Assembly: GCF_032854445.1 (NCBI RefSeq)
Contig: NC_088298.1
Location: 5,206,160 to 5,270,159 of the forward strand
Length of the DNA: 64,000 nucleotides
Direction of reading: 5' to 3'
Source: Liolophura sinensis
Lineage: Eukaryota; Mollusca; Polyplacophora; Chitonida; Chitonidae
The position numbers and the translations under genes were made by a program. Below the pieces are notes generated by a model, which saw only the letters and a program-made list of their open reading frames with translations, ran no database searches and was not told the origin of the DNA. How positions within the stretch are numbered: position 1 is the stretch's first letter; each line of letters begins with the position of its first letter. Shown piece by piece: positions 12,011 to 22,168 of this stretch.

Positions 12011-12112
12011 TAGTGTTCAACATTGTTGCTACCGAGTATTGAGAATTCACATTATTTTGTCAAAGGGCTGTCCATTTAATCCACACTTCACTGGTAAAAT
12101 GAATCTACGCAA

Positions 12113-12337
12113 TACCCTAATTCTTCGACATTTTCAACTGCCTCTGTAACCAGTATTTTGTAACATTCTGGGAAAACTGTGGGGTGTATAGAAATAAATT
12201 GCACGGTTTTATGAAACTTGCATCCCTAGCGAAATAAAACAAATCATGTTTGGCGTCGTTTTCAAAATAAATGTATGCAAAAATTCCGCTGATAAAAGTG
12301 CTTTGAAATTGAAAAGGTTGAATATTTAATGCAAGTA
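12113..12337 (+). mobile_element. MITE-C relative with a different core
   Basis: Left end TACCCTAATTCTTCGACATT and right end GAAAAGGTTGAATATTTAAT are family-C terminal repeats, but I see no clear internal similarity to the other copies. This looks like shared terminal repeats around different cores, common where one transposase mobilises several internal sequences. Confidence 0.6.
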
Positions 12338-12960
12338 TACTGAAAGTTATTTACATGGTGGAGCACAGACAAAAGCATGTATTTAATGTTTTTCATCATT
12401 CCTGATGATTCGAATATTTATACCACTGTTGTTTTATTTAGTTTATTAAAAATCATAAATAGTGCTTTCTTCCAAGAAATTTTTTCCAAATTTTTCTCAG
12501 TGAACTTTGAACCTATATCATCAAGTCACCAACAATGACTGAATAATGTATACGCATAAAAATATTCGTGACTCAGTATTCTTCTAAAAAGTCATAAAGT
12601 ATTCAATCATTTTTTTACCAACAAAAACATCCTTAAAGTTGATATGTATATATACACACACACATATATACATCATATATTGAAAATAGAGTTGGCTCAC
12701 TGATAATGAAGACGAGTAGTCTTGGTAGATATACCATGTACCAGGTTTCATGTTTACAATGAAAAAAACTCCACAAACAAACACGACCATGGCCTTCTCT
12801 TACTCATGGCGATGGCCTTCCCTTGCTCATGTTTATGAGCAGCCATAAAACTGTCAGAACGTAAACCTGCCACAAGTGGATAACCTTGTCACTACAGTCT
12901 GGCAAGCAGGGCTTGTAAACAGCAGTGATACCATAACAAAGATTTACATATTCCAGGCCC
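12338..12960. other. Unique AT-rich non-coding stretch
   Basis: Includes a short TATATA/CACACA mixed run at 12645-12672. No coding signal. Confidence 0.45.
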
Positions 12961-13010
12961 AAGCTGGCATACGACCTTCATATGACCTACACCTAAGGTC
13001 GTGACCTCTG
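12961..13010. promoter_or_regulatory. Nuclear-receptor half-site cluster
   Basis: Four AGGTCR-type half-sites fall within 36 bases: CGACCTT (12972-12978), TGACCT (12983-12988), AGGTCG (12996-13001) and TGACCT (13002-13007). The last two abut as a near-perfect inverted repeat AGGTCGTGACCT. Half-site identity is direct; receptor binding is inference. Confidence 0.35.
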
Positions 13011-13675
13011 AGATTTAATTTCACAACATTACCCAGATTTACCTCAGTGACATAAGAGCCTCACCCTTCCAAGTATCTCGAGTCAAAACATGTGGGTGGA
13101 GTCTGAGCTGTTCCTTGATTTAAGTCTTCTGTATTTCTTACACATCATCAAGACAATAATTTACACTAGGGGTAATGCAGCTGTCTGACTTTGGTGTCTT
13201 TTTTAGTTCCCAAATTTGTTACTTAACTTAATTAAGTGAAGCACCTCACTATCTAGAAAGCATACACAGCTACATGGGACCCCAAACGCCAAAAAATTAT
13301 CTTAACCAAAACAATAGGTCTGTAGACTTGCTGTTTCTTTAAGTCTGGCAATGTGACGAATGTCAATATCATTGTTTCCTGATTTTGGGATGGAACGAGC
13401 TCTTTGGAACTTTCCTCATGCCAAAAGCTATGACATATGTGCACATATACTTCTGTTACATCTATCATCAAAGCCATGATTTTTTTTATTCAGAATTATT
13501 CCATCTCATATTGAATGTTATAGGTTCACATTGTTTGTAGCAAACTTACAATCTCTGTACTGATTCAGGACCTAATATACATACCATGAGGGTTTTCATT
13601 CACTAAACATCTGTGCACCATTAAAACCATATTCCATCAAGAGGTGAAAAATGTGCACTTAATGCCACCTGGCCA

Positions 13676-13745
13676 CACCGAGTGACCTGATTGGACAGGT
13701 CAGCTGGAACAGGTCACGCAGCAATTGTCATAACAATGCACCAAT
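13676..13745. promoter_or_regulatory. Evenly spaced nuclear-receptor half-sites (ER8 and DR8)
   Basis: TGACCT at 13683-13688, AGGTCA at 13697-13702 and AGGTCA at 13711-13716 start exactly 14 bases apart. This gives an everted repeat with 8-base spacing and a direct repeat with 8-base spacing. ER8 elements are known for RXR heterodimers in vertebrates. An inverted CCAAT box (ATTGG) sits between the first two. Confidence 0.38.
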
Positions 13746-14273
13746 GGTAACCACGGGAACCTGCCATAGAATGTGGGAAAACGGTACATGACAGGAGCAA
13801 GCGAGCTTTTTTCTGTACTAAAAACCGTGTTATTTGGTGTGATAGTGGACTTTCTGCTGAGAACCATTTGCGTGTAAATGCCATCTGGTCTCCGTTCATT
13901 TTAGTAAATGCCATCATCCAATGTTTGTTCGAGCTCATGAAAAAAAGTTGCATTTTTGCATTGAATGGGTTGGGGCATTGTGAGGACGTACTGAAGGAAA
14001 TGCTCTTGGCATGTGAAACAGTAACCATGCAGAGATTTGTGAGCTGCAATTTACACACACATGAATTCCACATTCATACTTATTAACGAGAAAAACATTT
14101 TCCTGAATGATCCGTGCAAACTTTTCACAGTCAAGCTGTTTATTTTGGCATTTTCTGCTATTAAGGCCTTCTAAAACCCAAGATTACTTTCCCAGAAAAA
14201 TGCTTGGGTTTTGTCAAATAATTATGATAAAATCATGGTTTACAGTGTAATCAGCATCAATACATCAATCTGA
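13746..14273. other. Unique non-coding stretch with a short hairpin
   Basis: AAAACCCAAG at 14173-14182 pairs perfectly with CTTGGGTTTT at 14203-14212 across a 20-base loop. The opposed open frames at 13714-14073 (minus) and 13868-14086 (plus) show no family signal. Confidence 0.4.
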
Positions 14274-14337
14274 TGACCCATGGATAGAATACAAGGACGA
14301 GTGACACCTATCCTTATTTACATGATTGCATGGTGTC

Positions 14338-14412
14338 CAAATCTATGGGTCGAAACATTCGTATATCAGGCGTCAACCAACAAGGACGTCCAGGTCAATA
14401 ATCGCGAGGCCA
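14338..14412 (-). repeat. Interspersed repeat family I fragment
   Basis: The complement reads ATTATTGACCTGGACGTCC, then GGTTGACGCCTGATATACGA and AATGTTTCGACC. It matches blocks at 27668-27748 and 57655-57735 (plus) and 31498-31563 (minus). Class unknown. Confidence 0.55.
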
Positions 14413-14894
14413 ATTTTCAAAACCGACGTGTAACACTAACCACTAAAGAACTAAAAAAGTATAAAAAGGACGGAATCGTGCAACGGAAAAAGTTTTCAAT
14501 GACGTTAGAAAGATACAAGGTGTGTTCTAGGCGACAAAGTTAAATCAGTAATCAAATTGTGGATCATTCTAGAATATAAGTTGTCGGAAGCGAAAGGGTC
14601 ACTAAGTAAGACTATCACTGATGGAAAATATGCGCAAAACAGGTGAGTTATTAAGAGTTATAAACTATGAACATCACAACTTATCACAAACCCATAATCT
14701 TCAGTTTAATCCTTTAATACCCTTAAGGTGATGGTTGCTATTCGCATAAAGAAAGAAAACAACTGAGGCCAGAGCTGATTTTAAACACTGCACTAATAAT
14801 GGACTGGGGTTGTCACAGAACGGACAGGTAGGAAAATTAACACACGAATAGTACTAGTGTAGGGCCTGTACATAATTTGCAGCTTTTTTATCTT
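14413..14894. other. Unique non-coding stretch with one good splice-donor motif
   Basis: ACAG|GTGAGTT at 14642/14643 on the plus strand is a strong donor match. A 45-codon open frame runs into it, but upstream acceptors are weak and I do not call an exon. Confidence 0.35.
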
Positions 14895-15089
14895 ACCAGG
14901 TGTAACCTGCGGATGGTCATGGGTGTCCCCTAGCCCCTCCTTACATAGTAAGGTTTTCCAGCAACCTGTGGATGGGCATGGGTTTCCCCGGCCCCTGCCT
15001 GGTTTCCTCGCACCATAATACTTGCTGCCATGGTATAAGTAAAATATTCTTGAATACGGCATAAAACAGCAATCAGATAAATAAATAAA
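14895..15089 (+). mobile_element. SINE-A, 5'-truncated, core partly duplicated
   Basis: The core motif AACCTGCGGATGGTCATGGG occurs at about 14906 and again as AACCTGTGGATGGGCATGGG at about 14970, followed by one 3' region and an AATCAGATAAATAAATAAAT tail. Either the core was duplicated or one truncated copy landed in another. Confidence 0.8.
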
Positions 15090-15727
15090 TCCTGCGCAAA
15101 TGGAGGAAAACTTCTAAAAACACTGAATTATGATCATGATGGAAAGAAAACATTGCCTCAACTAATAGCGAATGTGGCTATGATGGCTGGCCCAGCCCAA
15201 GGGTCTGGATGTCGACATGTATTGCTAAATATTACGTACTGATTCATGGGGCGCTGGTTGAAATCCCTAAGACATCTCTGACAAGTCTCCAGTGCTCGAC
15301 ATGTAGAATTCCAAAGCAACACTGATACTGTCATAAAACTATCCCACCCCCCTTCAAAAAAAATATTCAAAAACATCTTATCAACAAAAATATATTTAAA
15401 AACATTTTTTATGAATATAACTGGATTAGCATTTATGTTTATTAGTATAGAGTGTTGTTCCAATTATAACATACATTAGTGAGGGAAAATCTGGCAAGGC
15501 ACAGATAAGCAGTGATTGACATGACATTAGCTTATACGTGCCTGAAAAGCAGGATAAACGAAGGCCATACAGGTCATAACAAATTAGATGTAACACAATC
15601 ACAATAATGGCCTAATGAGTTAGTAATTAGGCTAAGGAAATATCAGATAAATATAACAGCATTTTTTGTGTGTGTGTGGTGGGTGGGGGTGGGGTGGAGG
15701 GGATCCGTGTTGTTTGCTGTTCATGTC
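15090..15727. other. Unique AT-rich stretch ending in a GT/GGGGT-rich run
   Basis: No coding signal. TGTGTGTGTGTGG and GGGTGGGGGTGGGG runs at 15668-15702 precede the minisatellite. TGATTGACAT (15513-15522) is close to the PBX-MEIS consensus. Confidence 0.4.
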
Positions 15728-16002
15728 CAATGTGTGTATGGCCAAATTGTGCGCGTGTCCATGTAGGTCAATGTGTGTATGGCCAAATGGTGCGTGTGTC
15801 CATGTAAGTCAACGTGTGTATGGCCAAATGGTGCGTGTGTCCATGTAAGTCAACGTGTGTATGGCCAAATGGTGCGCGTGTCCATGTAAGTCAACATGTG
15901 TATGGCCAAATGGTGCGCGTGTCCATGTAAGTCAACGTGTGTATGGCCAAATGGTGCGCGTTTCCATGTAAGTCAATGTGTGTATGGCCAAATGGTGCGC
16001 AG
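15728..16002 (+). repeat. 41-bp minisatellite, about 7 copies
   Basis: The unit contains GTGTGTATGGCCAAATGGTG followed by a CGCGTGTCCATGTAAGTCAA part. Copies differ by a few substitutions (GCGTG/GCGCG, AACG/AATG/AACA). Because 41 is not a multiple of 3, no frame is kept. The array ends precisely at the tail of the next SINE. Confidence 0.92.
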
Positions 16003-16190
16003 TATTTGATTGGTGTTTTATGCTGAACTCAAGAATATTTCACTTATACAACAGTGGCCAGCATTATGGTGGGAGGAAAAGGGGCAGAGCCCAAGGGAAA
16101 CCCACAAACATCTGCAGTTTGCTGGTAGACCTTCCCACGTACGGCCAGAGAGGAAGCCAGCATGAGCTGGACTTGAACTCACAGCGACCA
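16003..16190 (-). mobile_element. SINE-A, 5'-truncated, abutting the minisatellite
   Basis: Starts with TATTTGATTGGTGTTTTATG (complement of the tail end) right after the last minisatellite unit and runs through the core to the B box (complement GGACTTGAACTCACAGCGAC). The A-box head is absent. Confidence 0.86.
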
Positions 16191-17479
16191 TGTACATGTA
16201 CAGTAGATCAATGTAGGTACCACCCAACCTTCAAAGAAAATATCAGACCACACTTCTCTTCTCAGAATCAGCTTAATGATGCAGTTAGTAATGGACGAAA
16301 TTTTATGTCGAATATGGCACAAGTTCAAAGCCTTTATGTCTTAAAATGAAAATGTCCTTGGGGGACAAGGACATTGTCCTGCTGAAGGCACGGTGGTATT
16401 CAGTTTGACAAGGGCTGACTGGTTGGTACTGGGTCAGGGCAAAACTGCCATGTGGCACATGTTAACAACACATCACCACAATGTGCAGTTCCTTGATCAC
16501 CACTGAAGGTGTACGTAATAGCACATGTAAATCTTGATCACGGCACAGCCGCACTAGTTTCTCCTTGTGGCTCAACGCCAACAGTGATGGAACTCCTGTA
16601 AAGTGTACCTTTTAAACCCAGCCAGTTCAACACCCTCCCCCCCCCCCCCCCCCAAATTACCCTGCACAGGCTAATCAACCAATCAGACTGTGTCGGACAT
16701 GTCGCGTCAAACGCCCCATCAGGCAAAATGCTGGTGCACGCCATCCTTCCAATCAGAGTTTAAGTGGAGTCACTGAGCGTTGACTTGTGGGGCTGCTCTG
16801 ATCAATGATGGATGGGACCCGTATTGAGCGTTGATGGATGGGGCCTGTATTGAGTGTTGATTGATGGGGCGGAGTCAACTACGAATAGATAATGATTTAT
16901 TGGGGGCTGCGGTTGAGGAACTACAAGTCATTATATGCAGTCAAGCGAATAATTCCTCTTTAACCAGCAAAAAGCTCTAGACTACTCCAGCCCCATGCTC
17001 ATTTTGAGGATTAGCGAAGCTTATTTTCATTTGTCCGCAGTTACTCTTATAAAATTCGGTTTTGTAATAAAAATGATAACAGCAGTTTAAAGATAATTTC
17101 AAAAATCCTTTATCCCAAGAAATCTGCGACATATGTAGTGTACAATAGAATCTAGGCAAAGATACTTTCATGCTGACTTTTTTCTTTTAAGGGGGGAGGG
17201 GGGAAGAGGAGGCGGGGGGGGGGGTATTTCTACAATTCTGCTTCAGCCACCTACTCAAATAACTGATAAAAAAAAAATGCCAAGAAAACAAAGCATTATG
17301 TCTGCATTCCTACTGAATTAATGATACGTGCTAAAGGATGCCTGGCCATCATCAGCGGGTTCTCCAACAGCAGATTTTTTGAGGATTTACATTTTACAGC
17401 CATGAAAGCCTCGGTAATAATAACAGAACTATCCATGTGTCATTAAATATATGACAGTTTCCAGCTAACGCACGGAACA
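16191..17479. other. Unique stretch with C and G runs and a short tandem repeat
   Basis: Holds a C run at about 16636-16653, two and a half copies of a 26-base unit around 16800-16875 (TGATGGATGGGRCCYGTATT), and a purine run with long G tracts at about 17190-17225. No coding evidence. Confidence 0.5.
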
Positions 17480-17612
17480 AAAATCAATCAATAAATGATC
17501 AATGATTCGGGCTGGCCGTTTAGTAGCTCTGACTACACAGGTGACTGACAGGTTAAAAACAGTTTTGATTGACAGGCGACAAGCTCAGACTGCTGTCACC
17601 TTTGACAGGTAC
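17480..17612. promoter_or_regulatory. Homotypic PBX/MEIS motif cluster
   Basis: ATCAATCAAT near 17482 (complement of a HOX-PBX-type TGATTGAT), TGACTGACAG (17542-17551), the exact PBX-MEIS site TGATTGACAG (17566-17575), CTGTCA (17593-17598) and TGACAG (17603-17608). That is four MEIS-type cores in 63 bases plus PBX half-sites. The segment is repeat-free. Enhancer function is inference. Confidence 0.42.
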
Positions 17613-17898
17613 GATGAGCCAGTGTTAGCCATCCCAATACATCAGGCTACCGTAAACGCTCTAAAGACCGGACTGTTAATCATCAAAACTCCCACAGTTG
17701 AATTAGACAGAAAAACCGAGTGCTACAGTCTAACCAGAATTACAAAATTACAAAAGGTTTTTCTTTGCATTGGGCATAATAAGCTTACTCTCAGGCACCC
17801 ATCAATTCAGGCCCTGTCCCCTTTCTCTCTTTTCCAGACTATGTAATAAAAACAGCACCGTTATCAATGATTCGGGCCGTTATCTTAAAACTCAACTG

Positions 17899-18059
17899 CC
17901 ATACATGGGAAGGTCTGCCAGCAACCTGCGGTTGGTCATGGGTTTCTGGGCTGTGCCCAGTTTCCACCCACCATAATGCTGGCCGCCGTCGTATAAGTGA
18001 AATATTTTTGAGTACGGCATAAAACACCAATCAAATAAATAAATAAATAAAATAAATAA
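17899..18059 (+). mobile_element. SINE-A, 5'-truncated, with perfect 15-bp target-site duplication
   Basis: CTTAAAACTCAACTG occurs at 17884-17898 and again at 18060-18074, immediately flanking the element. The copy starts in the core (ATGGGAAGGTCTGCCAGC) and ends in AAATAAATAAATAAATAAAA. The duplication proves insertion by target-primed reverse transcription, the known route for LINE-mobilised SINEs. Confidence 0.93.
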
Positions 18060-18082
18060 CTTAAAACTCAACTGAATAGTTA

Positions 18083-18165
18083 TGCTTGGGGTTTAATGTT
18101 TTACTTAACAATTTTTCTCTCATATGATGACGATAAAACTAAATGGAGTGTACCTAATGTCTTAC
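18083..18165 (-). mobile_element. SINE-F fragment (3' end), diverged
   Basis: TGCTTGGGGTTTAATGTTTT, then CATATGATGACGATAA and a decayed continuation, match the first 80 bases of reversed SINE-F. Confidence 0.65.
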
Positions 18166-18199
18166 AACCTTTAATTTACCATTAGCCATTTAATGACAT

Positions 18200-18204
<5 letters not shown>

Positions 18205-18247
<43 letters not shown>
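18205..18247. repeat. (AT)n microsatellite
   Basis: About 43 bases of uninterrupted TA/AT. Confidence 0.95.
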
Positions 18248-18251
<4 letters not shown>

Positions 18252-18611
18252 TCTGTACTCCATTTTAAATTACATGCATTAATGAATTCTTTAAAAATTG
18301 AAACTTGAAGTTCTGCAGAGTTCAATCCATACTTAACCTCATACAATGGGAGGGCACAGCCATGAAGGGTTTACCATAAATGCTGTAAAAGTGTGATAAA
18401 AATAAACACACTTTTACAACAAAAAAAGAGAACAAACCATTACCTTTTCTGCATGTTATGTTTCTTTTTGAGAGCAATTTTATTTTGCTTGAATAACTAT
18501 AGTTCAAACCCAATAACTTAAAACACATATTTTGAACAAAAATATGGACAAAAACTGTATTTGCAGAGAACACTGAAAATTAACTGGTATCATTTTCTTG
18601 TCCTTTTTCAG

Positions 18612-18659
18612 AACAATACAGGATTGAATCTGGCCCAAACAGAGCTGATTAAGAGCAAG
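18612..18659 (+). CDS. Candidate 48-nt exon, 16 codons (unrecognised)
   Basis: A pyrimidine-rich acceptor (TTTTCTTGTCCTTTTTCAG) ends at 18611 and a donor AAG|GTAATG follows 18659. The 48 bases keep the frame and are open in only one phase, giving NNTGLNLAQTELIKSK. Length divisible by 3 and good splice signals suit a cassette exon. I do not recognise the peptide; 16 open codons alone is weak evidence. No partner exon with matching phase is established. Confidence 0.28.
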
Positions 18660-19574
18660 GTAATGTTTACTTTCGATTTAAAATGTGCTTGATTCATTAC
18701 ATGATCCAACTTTGCATCACAATAGAGTAGCCTTCAAGTGAGGCATGCCCAGAGTTACATGTATCCACCATATTTTATCGTGCTGCCTCAGTGAAGCATG
18801 TCCAAGCAGTGATGTTGATAGGTTGTCACTGAAGTGAGTCCCCGGGACACAGAGGTGGCTGAAAAAGAGGTTCCCAACAGAAATGAGTGGGTGCCATTGG
18901 AAATAAGTGGTCCCAAATAAAAGTTTTTCTTCAGAGTTAAACTTCTGTTTGATTTAATAATTTTAATAATTATCTGGCTTTTGGATCACTGAAGCTATCA
19001 ACACGAGATTTCTTCTGCGCCTGGTAGATACCCAATAAGGGCAATATCGAGAAAAAATATTATGGTCCTGTTCCAGAACTGTGAAGCATTATTTTAGTGA
19101 GTGAATATATGTTTAGATTGCTACATGTCTTTGGCAATTCAATCTTCATACCATTACTGGTACTGATTCTTTTTACTGACTTAAAGTAATATAAGGATTT
19201 ATGACTGGATATAAAATATAGAAACTGGTCCACTCTCAACTATTATACAATTTATTCATTTCGAAATATTTTTAAAAAGCCATCTTGTATTTATAAGATA
19301 AAAGTTTATGAACAATACACAAGATGTAAATTGTATAGGCCTAGTTTCTATGTGAGTTTTCACATTCAGCAGTGTTCAACAACAACATTTCATGTGCATG
19401 GAGTTGTTAAGGTTTACAGAGAATTTACACACAGGTTGTTGTCATAATATTTTCTAATGCACTATAGTTTGTCTCTGGGCATTTGTTGTGTATTTTGGAC
19501 TCCAAAACTATATGGTAAATATCCACAAATAAAAAAAAAAAAAATGGCATCAATTCACTTAGCACGACTCTTAC
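18660..19574. other. Unique AT-rich stretch
   Basis: No recognised repeat or RNA gene. Would be intronic if the neighbouring exon candidate is real. Confidence 0.4.
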
Positions 19575-19735
19575 CTTGCCAGCTACATTTAAAATCAGTG
19601 AAATTTTCCAAACAATGTATGAGTCAAACAGGAAATATCGTTGTCGACGGAGACAAAATTGCAAGTTTTGTAAGGCAACAGCTTTCAATAATGCTGACAC
19701 AAAATAATACGTCTGTGTAATTAGATAGAACCATG
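19575..19735 (-). CDS. Candidate exon with strong donor (unrecognised, weak)
   Basis: On the minus strand a frame is open for more than 50 codons and runs into AAG|GTAAGAG, a strong donor, at 19575/19574. A weak acceptor ACCAG|CATGG lies at the 19736/19735 end. The peptide contains FDSYIVWKISLILNVAGK just before the donor. AT-rich composition and the weak acceptor argue for chance. Confidence 0.15.
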
Positions 19736-19811
19736 CTGGTCAGTAGATTATACATATTTTTACATTAAGATTCAGTTTTTTTATTTCTATGATTTCAATT
19801 TGGATTTGGTG

Positions 19812-20068
19812 AGGGGCCTCCTTGGCTCAGTTGGTTAGCGCGCTAGTGAAATGACCCAGAAGGCCATCACCAATGCAGTCGATGGGAGTTCAAGTCCAGT
19901 TCATGCTGGCTTCCTCTCCGGCCGTATGTGGGAAAGTCTGTAGCAACCTGTGGATGGTCGTGGGTTTCCCTGGGGCTCTGCCCGCTTTCCTCCCACCATA
20001 ATGCTAGCCGTTGTCGTATAAGTGAAATATTCTTTGAGTGTATCAAATAAGTAAATAAATACATCAAA
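19812..20068 (+). mobile_element. SINE-A, full length, with target-site duplication
   Basis: Starts AGGGGCCTCCTTGGCTCAG (A box TGGCTCAGTTGGTTAGCG intact) and has the B-box region GGGAGTTCAAGTCCAG, the core and an AAATAAGTAAATAAATAC tail. TTGGATTTGGTG flanks it at 19800-19811 and 20069-20080. The final ACGGCGTAAAACACC segment is lost. It forms an inverted pair with the next element. Confidence 0.94.
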
Positions 20069-20141
20069 TTGGATTTGGTGTCCACAATATGTAGCCTTAC
20101 CATGTCTACCATATGGGGGAAGATTGGTGCATCCTTAGGAT

Positions 20142-20410
20142 TTTTTTTTTTTTTTTCTGATTGGTGTTTTACGCCGTACTCAAGAATATTTCACTTTTAC
20201 GACGGCGGCCAGCATTATGGTGGGTGGAAACCGGGCAGAGCCCGGCGGAAACCCACGACCATCCGCAGGTTGCTGGCAGACCTTCCCACGTACGGCCGGA
20301 GAGGAAGCCAGCATGAGCTGGTCTTGAACTCACAGCGACCGCATTGGTGAGAGGCTTCTGGGTCACTACGCTGCGCTAGCGCGCTAACCGACTGAGCCAC
20401 GGAGGCCCCT
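20142..20410 (-). mobile_element. SINE-A, full length, least decayed copy, with perfect 15-bp target-site duplication
   Basis: GTGCATCCTTAGGAT at 20127-20141 and 20411-20425 flanks the element. Reading the minus strand it has GGGGCCTCCGTGGCTCAGTC, GGTTAGCGCGCTAGCGCAGC, the B box TGTGAGTTCAAGACCAG, an intact core and 3' region, and a long A tail (T run at 20141-20156). Clean ends, intact Pol III-type boxes and an identical duplication mark this as the youngest SINE in the window. Confidence 0.95.
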
Positions 20411-20425
20411 GTGCATCCTTAGGAT

Positions 20426-22168
20426 GCATCGGTAGTAAATCTATTGCGTCCTTTCCGATTTGTTTGCGCCAGAGATGCAGGACGCGTACCTATCAACATC
20501 ACTTTCCAAGACACCAAATATGTCAATGTTTTACTACATGGAAACATATTTTCTGTAGGCATTGTGTGGGAAAGTTTCCTTAGTCATTAGGAGAATATAT
20601 CAAAATTATTACATAAAAAAATTACTAGTATGACTCTGGGGTTGAACCCATACCTCTTGCATGTAAGGGAAAATGAATTTGAATAGCCCAGGTTCGGCAG
20701 ATAAACCCATTATGAAGAGCCCAAATGTTGTCAGCACCTGTGTGCAATTAGCAAGCAGCATGTGTTAGTCAGAAGACCCTCATCTAGTTATAACACATGA
20801 AGTGTCCAATCAATGGGATGTCATCAATACAAAATTTCAAACTGTTTAGTCATTCATTACCTAAACAGATTTCTGGGGGAAAATAAATAATAACATTGCA
20901 GCGGTGATTCATGTCGGGCTAACAGCATCTCAGCAAAATCTGGAGTGGAATGGGCAGGATGCTTTTGATGATCTCTTGATATGCAATGTACCTCATGAAT
21001 ATTCAGCAGTAGCTATGAATCTTACCACAAGCAATCAGCTTGTGTGTTATCAAATTTGCTCGGTTTTATTTTAGAACGAGAGTAGTCATTTCCCGTTTGC
21101 GGGTGACCATGCTCGGTGATCGTCGCATAGACACTGCTTTTCCCATGCCAGAGTGGAGCCCGAGTAAAAAAAAAAAAAAAAAATCAGCCCAATTAGAGCG
21201 AGGATTGTGTGCGAACGCGTGTGTCAATAATCAGGACTACAGTTGCGTTGTGCTGACTAGCTAATTCCTAGCGAATTATTCAACGCTTGACAACTGATGA
21301 CACATGAAAAAGGATGCCGTTAAAGATTACGCTTTCACTTGGAAACCTCTCTTTGGCCAAATCGTGTTTTCAGTTACACAATTTCATTAAGGGTTGTGTC
21401 ATCATTCACGGAGGGTCTTGGATGGCTTGCGGGGGGGCTTCTGCCCTCGCGTGAATTGATGCTGGCGCCCTGCGAATATTAACGCGCGCGTCGGCTTCCT
21501 TCCACCTGTCATATTTAATTTTCGTCTGGAATGAGGGTTGCACACAGTTTCCTGACCACACTGAATGGCGACAAATAATTTAGGTGAAAATGCCGCTGCA
21601 TGTCTGCTTAGTCCGTGCATGGGACATTACATCCCAACAGGCCAGTCTCAGAAAGAAGTTTGTTGCATGTAACCCAAATAAACTTTACACTAGCACGCAC
21701 AACCCACAATGTTATGGTCCAACACTTTTCACATGGAAACAGTTCCGGTCAAAATGACATTAAAAATACTTTCAAAATATTTAACCATAAGACTGATGTA
21801 AAATTTAGATCTTTTCACTTTGTTTTTTTCCAAGTAAACTTAAGCAATTTCAACACATAAATCTGAAAGTAGTCTTTAGAATTATGATTCATCAAACAAA
21901 AAGCCTAATGCAAGATTTTGGTGTTTTTCCAAGAAAACATAGGTGATCTGAACAAATAAATTTGAAAGCAGTCTTTAAAATGGTGATTTTTATGGTGATT
22001 ATTATCATTTTTTTTCTAATTATTACGTACATATTCCATGGTAAATTTGTTTAAAAATATTGCCAAAATCAAGAGCATAATAACACATTATAATAACAAT
22101 AATAATAAGGGCTGAATCACATGTGAATGTTTGTAATTTGGAATTACAAAACTCAGATATAATCAGAT
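20426..22168. other. Unique non-coding stretch
   Basis: Includes an A run at 21165-21183. Open frames at 21040-21264 (plus) and 21402-21620 (minus) have no family features. No RNA gene recognised. Confidence 0.45.

Noticed and set aside
14280-14543. Frame containing NFQNRRV, reminiscent of a homeodomain recognition helix
   Set aside because: The conserved WF and surrounding homeodomain residues are absent, and the frame overlaps repeat family I.
20169-20366. Open frames inside SINE-A copies (also 566-848, 6781-7073, 16018-16349, 26056-26253, 62223-62547)
   Set aside because: They share the same peptide fragments because they read the same SINE; SINEs are non-coding.
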